From: Limanda limanda
Lineage: Eukaryota; Chordata; Actinopteri; Pleuronectiformes; Pleuronectidae
Assembly: GCF_963576545.1 (NCBI RefSeq)
Contig: NC_083648.1
Location: 9,721,739-9,785,738 of the forward strand
Direction of reading: 5' to 3'
DNA length: 64,000 nucleotides
The notes beneath the pieces are model-generated. The model did not search any database. It was given only the letters and a program-made list of their open reading frames with translations, and was not told where the DNA came from. Position 1 is the first letter of the stretch; the number at the start of each line of letters is the position of its first letter. Positions 25,641 to 43,050 of the stretch are shown piece after piece. A program made the position numbers and the translations under genes.

Positions 25641-27179
25641 CCTGACACAGAGATTCCACAGCAGAGAACAATAGAGGGTATTAACCTGTTCAAATAACTG
25701 GTCACTTCCCATTGTGCTCTGTGCGTGAATTCGGGTAACTCCAGGTTTTTCTACAGAAATACTTTACATAAATTCCTCCCCGTTGCACGTTATTTCTTCA
25801 CTTTCTCCTTCTTCCTGTTTCCCAGTGAAGCCTGGAGGTGAGTTTCAGTTCAGGGTTGAAAAGGCCACTGGCAGGTATTCAACAAGTGTGCAGCGTTTGT
25901 GATAACGGCCGAGTCGACTGGGTGCTCTTGAAAAGCGGCCTGTAGATTCAGTGGAAAAAAAAAAAAGAGGCCGAGACAGATATGGAGTGTGTCTGCCGTC
26001 AAGGTCAGTTTGTGCGTTTGTGTGCAGACTCCCTCGCTCTGCTAACAATAGCAAAGCCGTAGCTGCACCGAGAAGCACAACATCCAGCGCTCCCAGGCCG
26101 GCCAGTTGAATTTTATGCAGTGTAAGTGAAAGCTTGACCTCATAACTGCGAATTCACTGGAATTTTGTTTTCACAAATGAGGACAGGAAAGGGTAACAGT
26201 GGACGCATAAATCAGGAATTTTTTCTTTTTCTCCCTCCTCAGAATAAGTGACCACATGAGTGTAATAATAAACATGTCAGGCAGAGATTGATGCTGGATG
26301 GGCCTGACTCCGGGCACGTATACTGCTAATTCGTGCCCATCTCAGGCACCGGCTCTCCTCGCGATTCCCACATTATCCGGGGGGGCGAAGCAGGAAGAAA
26401 TGACAGACATCATTTCCCCCGTGATCAAACACTGTTGATCCGTGCATTAACACGCCTGATGCAATCTGTCCCGGGCACGGAGTAATTGAATGTGCTGAAA
26501 TCGGGAACTATTTTGAGGTATTTCCTCTCTTCAGAGCAGCCGGGGCAGATTGGCTTAATTAAGGGGGCGAAAAACAGGAAGTTTTAAAGTCATGTCTATA
26601 ATTAATTGGACGCCTCAGCCAAAGGGTCTGCCTGGTCAGGGGAGCACAAGGAAGCGGCTCTGTTGTTGTGCTCAGTCACTGGGTTCAGACTCGAGACAGA
26701 CTGTGCCTCTGACAGGACAAGAAGGGAAAATACAGCCTGTTACAACCTGGGCGTTATTCTAGTAGCTATCAGTTCTGATGATGACAGTGAACTCACACCA
26801 ATAAGAACATAGATAAAATAAGAACATGGGTACAAACACAAGCGTTGGGAGAGTGGGCTGTAAATAAATAAGGACCACGTGTTTCCACTTCCTCCCACTG
26901 AACAGAACATGAACCCAAAATATCCCTGATGCTGGTGCTGTCATTCGGATCCACTTGGGCAGTGTAGAGTAAACTAGAGTAATAGCATTTTCTTTCCCGA
27001 GAGAAAATTAGCCGAGACCAACCCAAAGCCGACAGGGATTGAGTTTTTGTGTCCAAACCCAACCTGATGTGAGCCCACTGATACAGGCGTGTGCAGCATT
27101 AAAAAACTCAAATAGATATCCCAGCCAACGCAACTGAACCCGACCCAAACTTGAATGTCATTTCAAAACTCTCAGGTAT
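25641..27179. other. Intergenic, includes a candidate conserved segment
   Basis: No exon is supported. The part at 26250-26600 has a high-complexity composition with motifs such as GCTAATTCGTGCCC, GATGCAATCTGTCCCGG, AGTAATTGAATGTG and GGCTTAATTAAGG, and is free of repeats. It looks like conserved non-coding sequence, but only alignment can show this. Confidence 0.45.
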
Positions 27180-27360
27180 CAACGAGCTTGATCAGACTTT
27201 TCAACCCATCTTTATAGCGTCAAAAAAACAAATAAAACCAACTAACTTAGAAACATCATTGTGTTAAGAATTATCTAAAATGACAGAAACCTTTTTAAAA
27301 AACGTACTTCACGTGACTTTTTGGTTTGGTTCATTTGATGTGTTGTTTGCAAACAACCTG
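27180..27360 (-). repeat. Interspersed repeat of the 'CCCCCTGGTGGCTGGC' family, diverged copy 3
   Basis: On the plus strand AAAATGACAGAAACC, TTTTTAAAAAACGTACTTCA and CGTGACTTTTTGG parallel 9764-9820 of the first copy (AAATGACAGAAACTGCC, TGTATTTCACGTTTACTTTT). The rest is too diverged to define edges. Confidence 0.45.
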
Positions 27361-27750
27361 CCTCTCGTAAGAACTACTGGAACTGAATATTAGGCTACTT
27401 GATCAGTTCCTTTTATAATTGAGCCCAAATTTGCCCTAAATGCAAACCACTTAACTTTCACGTGAGCAGGAGAATCATGATCATTACATTGATATGTTTT
27501 CACCTTGTCTAATGTTAACAATGCAGATAATTGACATTATTTCGAGCAATCAAGGGAATTAGTCCTGGTCAAGACCTGCAGACTAATACAATTGGGATGT
27601 TTCCAACTTGATGCAAATCTTTCCTTTCATATCTTTCATATAGTTATCCTCGTCATTATTGAACACATTGTAACCCCCCCGGTCGACAAGCTTCCATCGA
27701 TGAGCTCAAATTCCCATTGTTAATCTGCTAACATGGAGGAGGTTGGGATT

Positions 27751-28212
27751 ATAGATATATATAAAGACTAGATGTCTCGTCTGCGTTGCCGGCCAACAGA
27801 GTCGAACGTCCGCACATGGCGGCCATCTTGCCAGGGGGCAGCTCGATCACCCATAACATTGTGTTGGTAGTGGTAAATAACCATCACTTGCTCAATTTTC
27901 AACCGATTTTTAAACGGTTTGGTTTGTTATAAACGTCAGAGATGTAGATATGACACTGCATACTTATGAATAATCATATTATTTTCTAAAAGATTCAATA
28001 ATTTATGCAGTGTAATAACTACATCTCTGACGTTTATAACAAACCAGACCGTTTAAAAATCAGTTGAAAATTTAGCAAGTTATGGTTATTTAAAAAGTAA
28101 GTACCACTACAACACAATGTTATGGGTGAGCGAGCACACTCTAGCAAGATGGCCGCCATGTGCGGACGTCCGGCTCCGTCGAACGAGACATCTAGTCTTT
28201 ATATATATCTAT
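27751..28212. mobile_element. Palindromic (foldback) MITE, 462 bp
   Basis: The element is a near-perfect inverted repeat over its whole length. The outer 30 bases of both arms are identical (ATAGATATATATAAAGACTA then GATGTCTCGT). Inner matched blocks include GTCCGCACATGGCGGCCATC, CCCATAACATTGTGTT, AACGTCAGAGATGTAG and CACTGCATA. A loop of about 41 bases lies at 27963-28003. It is bracketed by direct repeats GGTTGGGATT (27741-27750) and GGTCGGGATT (28213-28222), a likely target duplication with one change. There is no coding frame. Such a structure would fold into a long hairpin if transcribed. Confidence 0.88.
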
Positions 28213-28222
28213 GGTCGGGATT

Positions 28223-30630
28223 GTGACTGATCTCGATGTTTTTGGTCTTAAGGTAGCCTAGTATTTTTGTTAATTCATAAAAAGTGAGAAAAAAACAAGA
28301 ACAGAAATGAGCTGAGAGTTGAATGGCGGTTTGTATCTTCTGTTTGGGAGCCTGCCCTGACAGCCTGTTATTTATCTGAGAGGCTCATTTGGTTATCAGG
28401 AGCGTTGGTCAGAGGCCCCAGCGGAGAGCCGTCCAATCAGGAGCCTCGCTGGTCTCCTCCGTCGGGCCGCTGCTTCCTGCAGTTCCTCCCCCGTCCTCAC
28501 TATGAGGCTCCGCTGCTATCTCCAGCTCTAGATGAAAATTTATTACGCTTCAAGACTTCGGTGAGCCAAATGGTGTTTACACAAGCATACCTCGTTTCTG
28601 AGAGAGTGTGGGTGCTGAGGTCTCAGAAGCCGCGTTGCATTCTGGGTAGGAGGGGCCGGTCGAATCCTGTCGAAATTTTACATCCTCCCCGGTCGACCCG
28701 AATGAGTAAGGCAATGGCTCCATGTAGGATTCTGTGGAAGGCTGGAGATTCTGATGCCTGGCTGGGAGGGACCGGCCTCTTCCTCCCTCCTCATCCAAGT
28801 CAAACACAGAAACAAAAACACAAACAGGCAACATGCTGCGAGTGATGGAGCCTGGAAATCACCCGTCTCTGACTCACTGCATTGTTTTGTCTGTTTCACA
28901 CCAGACCTGCTCGATAAAGATAGCGGCGGTGACGAGCCGAGACAGATCTGCAGAGATTTATGCCACTTACTTTCACAAAGTGTAATCAACGCAGTATATT
29001 TCTCATCTGTCGAGAAGCAGTGAAACCGGACCCGCTCGGGGGTTAGGGTTCGGTTTTGTCTGCGCGTCCTCTCACAATCATGATGGACTCCTGACCATGC
29101 ATCACCGGGAGAGAATGCGCTCTCTCTCCCTGTCGAGACAATGATTAGCATGTTGCTTGTTGACACATGTTTAATTGATTAAAACAGGCCCGCTGTGATT
29201 TCACCGTGTTTTGTTTTAAAAGGCCGCGCTTCAGACAGAAATACCCGGGGAAGTATTGCATTTGGCGGCGAGCTCTGGTTCCCATACGAGAGCGCGCCGA
29301 GCTTAATTCGAAACGCCTTGGACGCAAGCGGGTGGAGGAGAGGAGAGGAGAGGAGAGGAGAGATAGCTGTAACCTTTAATTGAACTCACAGGAATCTCTG
29401 CATACTACTGGGATGGCGGCAGCATAAAAAAACTTACACCATGTTACATGATTTAGTGGCTGAGTTTCAAAGCTCAGACTCCTTCAGACAGAGGGGCTGC
29501 AGCTCACTTTCCCTAGAAGAGAGAAACAGAACTCTCACCGGACGACAGCAGCGACTCGTTGTGTGGAAACGGGAGGTGATTTGATAGTCAAATTGCTCCG
29601 GCCTGGTCAGAGCTGCCTTCGTCCTGCAAATACAGTTTCTACAGTTGAGGGGGGGGGGGGGAGTTTACTGAAGAGCTGATGAGTAACAAGACCAGAGAAG
29701 CAGCTACATGTGGTTTCATGGCCACAGTGGCAATGCTAATTTGCAGGTGTCCCTTTTTAAACACAACTGTACCTCAGCCCACATGTTTCTTTCACTAACA
29801 ATAGTAGTAACACACTTTGTGCAGCTCTCTGTCACCGGCTGATTAACACAGGAACTTGTGTAAGTGCACGTTTGGCTCACTGTGCACTTCAGAAAAGTTC
29901 CCAGCAGCTCGCACCTTCACGTGGGAACAACAGTTTGGACAAACACACAAAATGGGAGCAGCTTTTTTTCCAAGCACGACAAACATTCAGTCCCAAGTTC
30001 CAACACTGTTTCATTTGTCTTGAACATGCGCAGAGAACTTGCAGAAGCAGATAGAGAAATGTTTTTAAATTAAAATTTCTCTGCAGAATCAAGTTTTCAT
30101 TGTTTGATGATGGAAGCTATAGGCTGCAGAATTTAAGAAAATTTAATGGGTGAGACAGAATAGCAGGAATGTCCATATTTCTCACCATGATATAAATAGC
30201 ATATATATAAATGAGATGTTATCATTGGGATTTGTAAATTCAGATATTATTTTAATAATAATAACTATTTAGAATTAAGAAAGTGTGGTAAACATTTTTT
30301 CTGTCTGTCTGTTGTTATTAGTCTGTTGTAGCTGAATTTTATGAGCAATGGAAATTCAATCATGTCTTTTATTTCATTTTCAATAAGAAAGAAAGTACAT
30401 AAAGGTTTTGATTTAGACATTTTGAATCTCCTCCAGGTAGAACTGGAGCAGCTCCACTCTCAGGTTAAAGGGTTGTCACTTGTCAAGGAACTTTTTTTTT
30501 CCTTTTTCGTCCAAACAAAGCGTTTTGCTTTCGTCTTTTCCTGCACCTCCAGTGTTCAATATTTCCTCCCCATTAATCCTGAGGGCTGACAACTTCCTGG
30601 CAAATCTTTTTACGACACACTCGCACACGT
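28223..30630. other. Intergenic, no gene seen
   Basis: No gene is supported. A pentanucleotide AGGAG repeat lies at 29336-29362 and a G-run at 29648-29661. The part at 28900-29330 is high-complexity and repeat-free, hence possibly conserved. A 146-codon open frame at 28405-28845 has no protein-like features. Confidence 0.45.
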
Positions 30631-30631
30631 G

Positions 30632-30689
<58 letters not shown>

Positions 30690-30697
30690 CACACAGG
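30631..30697. repeat. (CA)n microsatellite
   Basis: CA units with one GC interruption. Frames over it are artefacts. Confidence 0.95.
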
Positions 30698-32016
30698 CTA
30701 CACTTACGTACACTCAGAATCAGGCCAAGTGATATTCTGTCCCACACTGACATTTTCACTCTTCTTCACGAGAAGTGTCTTCCCCTCGAACACGAGTCCT
30801 TCCCTGAACACACTCCCACTGTCTGTGTAATAAGTAAGATTTGCTTTATGACGTCATTTCTGCTGCGTGGATCCGTTTTCTCTGTCCCTTAGTTTATTAC
30901 AACAGTACTGATGTTTAATTATTAAGAGGAAGGGTTGAGTTTCTTATCATTACTCATTATTTTTGAGCCCAATGTTTCCCTTGTGTGTAACAAACTTCCT
31001 GTGAGTAAGAGGCTGAGAGTTTGACAAGGGTGGAGGAGGAGGCGCCTTTATTCTTTCCTTTACACTTGTGGCTGTGTTTACTAAAGCTGACTACGCTCTG
31101 TGGACACAGCTCTGAAAGCACAGTTTGGCTTTCTATGAATCAGAGGAGGAGAGTCAATCATATTCCAGAGCAATTAAAGATTTACATTCACAAACAAAAC
31201 TCTCCATCAGAGATCTATGGGTGACACTCCACATATTAAAGCCGTACAGTTACATGGTGTTTACAGCTGTTTTGTTTTCTTCTCCCAGAATGTGCCCCCG
31301 TGTCTGTCGAGGAAACCCAAAAGGGCTGAGTCAGAGATGGCATCTCTTCCGGAGGCAGGGCCAGCGGTGCTCTCCTTTGAAAGGCAGCATGGAAAGATCA
31401 ACAGGCCTCTCCTGAGGGAGCCACTGGGCCACGCTGCGCCGCGGCCCCGTGGTCAAACAGCCCCGGGCCCTGGAGTCTGCTGCTGCTGTTGGGTTAGCCC
31501 TGCGCTGTTTACTTTGGGAGGACTTTCAACCCTGAGCTGCCATCAAGATCTCTCTCCCTCTCTGGCTGTCTGTGTCTGTGTCAGCCGTCCTATCTGCTCG
31601 GCCCAACTTCTCCAGCTAATGTGGACAGAATCCCTTTTCTGTTCCATGGCTGCACCTCCATCACTCTCACAGATTATAAGTGTCGCCTTGTGGCTTGTAT
31701 CTCTTTGTGAGACATCATGGACGTGCAAGGCGTGGGGCTGAAGCTGCCTGTAACTGCACATTTACAATCTTTGACTGAGCTGCTCCTCTGGAGAAAAAAA
31801 CTTTGTATTATCAATATGGCTACATTAATATGAGAAACGTAACAGCTGCTAAAGTTTGAACAAATTAAACGTCAATATCATCAATTTACAAAAGAATGAT
31901 GCAAAGCGATGCTCCTCAAAATGTGACACTGTCCAAACTGCTGCTGCCGTCAGTCTGAATTTGCAAAATGTATATTCTATAAATATATTCTAGATTCAAA
32001 ATTTTTGTTTTACACG
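30698..32016. other. Intergenic, no gene seen
   Basis: No gene is supported. The 174-codon frame at 31217-31741 lacks recognisable domains and overlaps repeat-like text; I do not call it. Confidence 0.45.
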
Positions 32017-32150
32017 ATGAACACAATTCAATTCAATTCAATTTTATTTGTACAGCGCCAAATCATAATATACATTATCTCAAGGCCCTATACATAGTTT
32101 ATAAAATTATAGAGAAACCCCAACAGTTCCCACACAATGTCCACTCATAA
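32017..32150 (-). repeat. LINE-type 3' end with ATTGA tail, reverse orientation
   Basis: CAATTCAATTCAATTCAATT, then TTATTTGTACAGCGCCAAAT, ATTATCTCAAGGCCCTATA and GAGAAACCCCAACAGTTCCC is the reverse complement of a very common teleost element end whose 3' tail is a short ATTGA repeat. Confidence 0.7.
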
Positions 32151-33458
32151 TGATCGGAATTTATTTATTGAAATTTTATTTTTCGACACTTGAATATTGC
32201 GGTTTGCAATCGGCTCACAATACAAAAACCATATCCCTGCTTCAGCTAGTTTACAGGAAACTTTTACCTATCTGCACTACAGGTTTAACTAGCACTAGCA
32301 CAAGGGAGGGAGGGTTAGGGGGGTTGTTGCTTTTTTCAGGTAAGAGCAATGGCCTCTCAGAATGTCTGTGTATGCCCCTGGTGCACCTGGTGGTTGTTGT
32401 GACCCTCAGCTTTGTGAACACATCTCTGCAGATGAGAGCCAATGCCTGCAGAGAGGATTTCTGTTGTGTTTACGTGTCCTCCCTCGCTGCACCATGGATA
32501 CCAGTCAGCCAGTGCCAAGGTGGGACCACATCATAAATTAAGAAACCTATAAATATTTTGCCCTGTTCTGAGTTGAACACTGGTTTTCATTTACAAATCC
32601 GACAGTGGGTTTTGTCATTTATCTGCCAGGAAGCTGGAGCACTGAACGCCCGGTGGTCTCAGGGCACAGATTGAGTTTTATATAACACCTAGTGCAAAAC
32701 GAAAGTATGCCGAACCTTCCCATCTCTGCACCAGTACAATGAAGACTCAATGGCTGAAACGGATAGCACCGTCTGCCTGATTCCAGTTAAATGCAGAAGT
32801 TTGATCCTCCGCAAAACAACACAAGCAACAACAATAAGTGTTCACGTCACAAGTGTGGATGTGGCCTTTGTGCCGAGAGCAGCACATTCCTCCACACTCA
32901 ATAAACCCGGCTGAATCAATACGTCAAAGAGCAGACAGATAACGCTAAGCCGAGACATAAATCTCCACCATCTCTAAAAAATCTTTTCATGTGCTGCTAC
33001 TCACAGGCCATTCCCGCTCAAGTACAGTAAACATTGTGACAGGTACTTTGAGCTGCTGGTTCAAGAGGACACAGGAAAGTGGGCCGTGCACTGAGACCCA
33101 CCGGGGCTAAATGGCAGAAAAGAAAAACTCTGGTGTCAAAATTTATAAAAAGAAGAATAAAATTTGCTTCAATAAAAAAGTTTGGAGGCAAATCATCAAG
33201 AAAACACAGGAAATGATTGAGTCCTGATGTGTTTTCAAATTTAGGTGAAATATGTTGTGAAAATGAGGCATGACTTTTATTTTTTGTCTCAGTGTTTCCA
33301 GGAAATATTTGCTTTGAATTAGCTGATTTGACAAATTTTATGATTTAAAAAGTTTCTCTTCTGGGTGTTAAATCATGGCTGTGATCGCCTCATAGAAACT
33401 GACATACACTCATGCTCTGTTTAAAACACATCAATTCATTTTTGCATCACCAGAACAA
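32151..33458. other. Intergenic downstream of gata6, no gene seen
   Basis: No exon is supported here. A long gata6 3' UTR could begin at the right edge of this stretch. Confidence 0.45.
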
Positions 33459-35072
33459 TTTATTGGACGGAATTTAAATAAAAATAATTTCCAGGAAGAA
33501 AAAAAAAAAAATAGAGCAAACAAACAAATGAAAAACATTATATTTCAGAAAAATAAATAAACTCCATCAAAATGAATGGCATGCCCTTTTTGAATGTAGT
33601 GAGTTTTGGAAGAATAAAATAAAACATAAAAAAAAGAAATAACTTTACACAATATCCAACTCAATAGATTGTCTTCATCTTTAAAAATCTCCCTGTGGTT
33701 GTTTTGGGGCCTGGAATGGCTTTTTGAGACTCCACCCTCACCACGACCCAGAGGAGGCGTGAATCAAACATACCTCTCAAATTGTTTCGAATTCTGCATG
33801 CCACCCATTCTGCTGTGATTTCGCCATTTCATTTAGAAATAAAAAATAATAAACTGTGATATGAACTGTTTGCATCTTTATTTATTTGTCTCATTAAACA
33901 TCTCGCCACGTTACTACTGGGTCGTTACATTCCTTTGGATCCTCGCTGGGACGAGTCATCGAAAGTAACATGAATTTGTTCAGAGGTGACCTCACTCTCC
34001 ACACTGTTCTGATTGTGGTATAAAAATTGATGCAACAGTACAAACTTGTATTGTGAAAGTTACACAGTCTATAATGAATCAGGTTGCAAAGCCAACAGTC
34101 GTGTAACATAAATGTCAGGTTGGCTCACAGCTATTCTGGGTGTGCTTTGTTCCAGCGAGCCGTCCGACCTCTTCACATGTGAAATAGTGTTTTCGAAGCC
34201 CTGCTTTGAGAGAAGTACCATCACGCTACAGCCAACAGCCGACAAGTATCAAAAAATTAGTCTGAAGGAGTCGATATTTGCAATGAATTAAACAAACACA
34301 CTAGATGACACAGTCATTTATACCCTGTTTAAACCAAACAAGTTTCAGTCAAATACAGTAAGAGCTTTCAGTGGAAAACATGTGCAGATCCAACACTACT
34401 GCTACTAACAACCACTTGTAAAGAAATAAAAATAGGAAAAGAAGACATCAGAAAGGTTTAACTTCTACTCTATATTGATATCTTTATTAACAATCATAGC
34501 CATGTTTTCAACATTGGAAGATTTATAAATATTCTTTCTTCTTTTGATTCATTAAAGTTGTTTCGGCACGTGTGGCATGATTCCAGTTGTGGAAAGAAAA
34601 GGAAAATCTAAAATGTACTTAAAAAGAGCTCAGCGCTTTATGAAGCACTGATATCCAATCAACAGCTCTTTTCTTCAGAGAGGAAATCCGTTATGTACAC
34701 GATGGCCTTGCTTCTTGACCCCCGGGTCAGGTTCTGTGCCACGGACGGGTGAGATATCGAGTGCTCGGCAGGTCCAGAAACCGTCCGCAGCAGGCCACCT
34801 GGTTGATCACAGGCCTGGAGTCTCCCTTTTTGGTTTTTATTTTTCTTTAAGGCAACAAGATCCCCACACACCGATCTGGAAACAAATCCCAGATACTCCA
34901 ATCTTCAAGCTCGCAGCATGACCTGAAGTGGTCTCACGATTCTTTTTTCCCCAACGTCCGACTCTTTCTTGCATCAGGAAACAAACAATGCCCCCGGAAT
35001 ACTTCCACAACACATAGCATCCAGACAGAAGGGGCCAGGGATTGCTGTCCTCCCAAACACAGATTTAGGTGT
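33459..35072 (-). other. gata6: gata6 3' UTR with alternative poly(A) signals
   Basis: The region directly follows the gata6 stop codon on the minus strand. Canonical AATAAA hexamers (plus-strand TTTATT) lie at 34836-34841, 34483-34488, an overlapping pair at 33877-33886, and 33459-33464, giving possible 3' UTRs of roughly 0.23, 0.6, 1.2 and 1.6 kb. A UTR of about 1 kb would resemble mammalian GATA6. Which signal is used cannot be read from sequence. Confidence 0.5.
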
Positions 35073-38614
<3,542 letters not shown>

Positions 38615-38677
38615 CCAGGAGCACTTTCCATACACCGTAGGGGTGGTTAATAAAAAATGCTCAGGGAGTTGTCTACC

Positions 38678-39298
38678 CTGTGAGAACATGGAGAAAAGGG
38701 AATGTTAGCACTTGGGAAATTAGAGGAAAATACACTCGAGTTGAGCGAGTTTGAAAATGTGCAAACAAAATGCATCCAGACAGAAACTCGCCAAAGTTGT
38801 GGAAAAACGCAAGTCCACTTCGGGCAGACAGTGTGATTTCATCTTTAGAGGAGAGGCTGAAATTAAAAAATAAAAAAAAAGGATAAATCAAGAATCTACT
38901 AAATTAAAAGATCATCTCTAGCTCCAGTCAAACACCATTCAGTCCACAGTGGCTGTCATATTCCCATTAAGAGCGCATGTACGAGAGCGCCTGGATCCAT
39001 CCGTGTCAAATCCCTGTCCTCCCACACACACACACACGCACACACAGAAGAGATTGGAAAAACAAAACGCAATATGTCTTCACAGCAAAAAAAAAGAGAT
39101 AACCATTTGATAAGACCCGCTACAGATAAGGACCGAGGGGCAGACTCGAGCGATAAAGAAAAACGACACCCCGGTTTGACGCGTAAAAGTCGGTCCCACA
39201 TTTACGCACATTAACCCGACCGTGCGTTCCCATGAGGGAGGAATAGAGAAACCAGAGGAGGCACAGAAGGAAAAAACTTGTGTCTTCTCGCCACGTAC
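38678..39298 (-). other. gata6: gata6 intron 1
   Basis: A 621-base intron with GT and AG borders. An ATG at 38687-38689 lies inside it, eleven bases before the acceptor, and would give an N-terminally extended frame if unspliced; I treat it as intronic. It also holds the GATA-site trio and a short CA run (39023-39045). Confidence 0.7.
39097..39130. promoter_or_regulatory. Three GATA-factor sites in gata6 intron 1
   Basis: AGATAA (39097-39102), TGATAAG (39108-39114) and AGATAAG (39124-39130) are all good WGATAR matches in 34 bases on the same strand, about 170-200 bases inside intron 1. Such a cluster suggests self- or cross-regulation by GATA factors. Binding is inferred from the motif only. 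Confidence 0.55.
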
Positions 39299-39460
39299 CT
39301 GCTAGTTGTGAGCCATAGGTCGCAGTGTGAGTCCTCTGAGGCGAGTGGCTGCGTCTCCTGGCTGAAGTAACGGGGAAACGTCCGTGCGCTCCAACTCGGT
39401 TTATGAGAGGAGGCGCCTGGTGCCGCGGCTGCAGGAGGCCGACCAATCAGGAAGGTGGGG
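39299..39460 (-). other. gata6: gata6 exon 1 (non-coding 5' UTR exon; 5' edge unknown)
   Basis: A strong donor CTAGCAG|gtacgt (GT at 39297-39298) lies 621 bases upstream of exon 2 on the minus strand. Joining it to exon 2 places an in-frame TAG (codon before the last one of exon 1) ahead of the coding frame, so the exon is non-coding, as in other GATA6 genes. The upper edge given here is a guess. Confidence 0.6.
39302..39316 (-). promoter_or_regulatory. Four-codon uORF at the end of gata6 exon 1
   Basis: ATGGCTCACAACTAG on the minus strand encodes Met-Ala-His-Asn then stop, ending three bases before the exon 1 donor. It would sit about 66 bases ahead of the main ATG in the spliced mRNA, and its stop is in frame with the main coding sequence. 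A short uORF at this distance commonly allows re-initiation and can dampen translation; that effect is inferred. Confidence 0.6.
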
Positions 39461-39495
39461 GGGTGCGAGTCTGTTGATGAACTCCTCCAATCAAT
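39430..39495 (-). promoter_or_regulatory. gata6: gata6 proximal promoter with two CCAAT boxes
   Basis: Two CCAAT motifs (39443-39447 and 39487-39491, plus-strand text, hence inverted relative to the gene) lie just upstream of the presumed exon 1. NF-Y binds this motif in either direction. No clear TATA box is seen in the expected place. The transcription start is unknown. Confidence 0.4.
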
Positions 39496-39499
39496 CACA

Positions 39500-43050
<3,551 letters not shown>

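Noticed and set aside
28405..28845. 146-codon plus-strand frame
   Set aside because: There is no recognisable domain, no splice or promoter context, and an overlapping open frame on the other strand.
31217..31741. 174-codon plus-strand frame
   Set aside because: Cys-rich, low-complexity translation without family resemblance; it is probably chance in GC-rich DNA.
38687..38689. ATG upstream of MELGEN as the gata6 start
   Set aside because: It lies eleven bases before a good splice acceptor (TTCTCACAG), so it is intronic in the spliced mRNA; exon 1 carries an in-frame stop.
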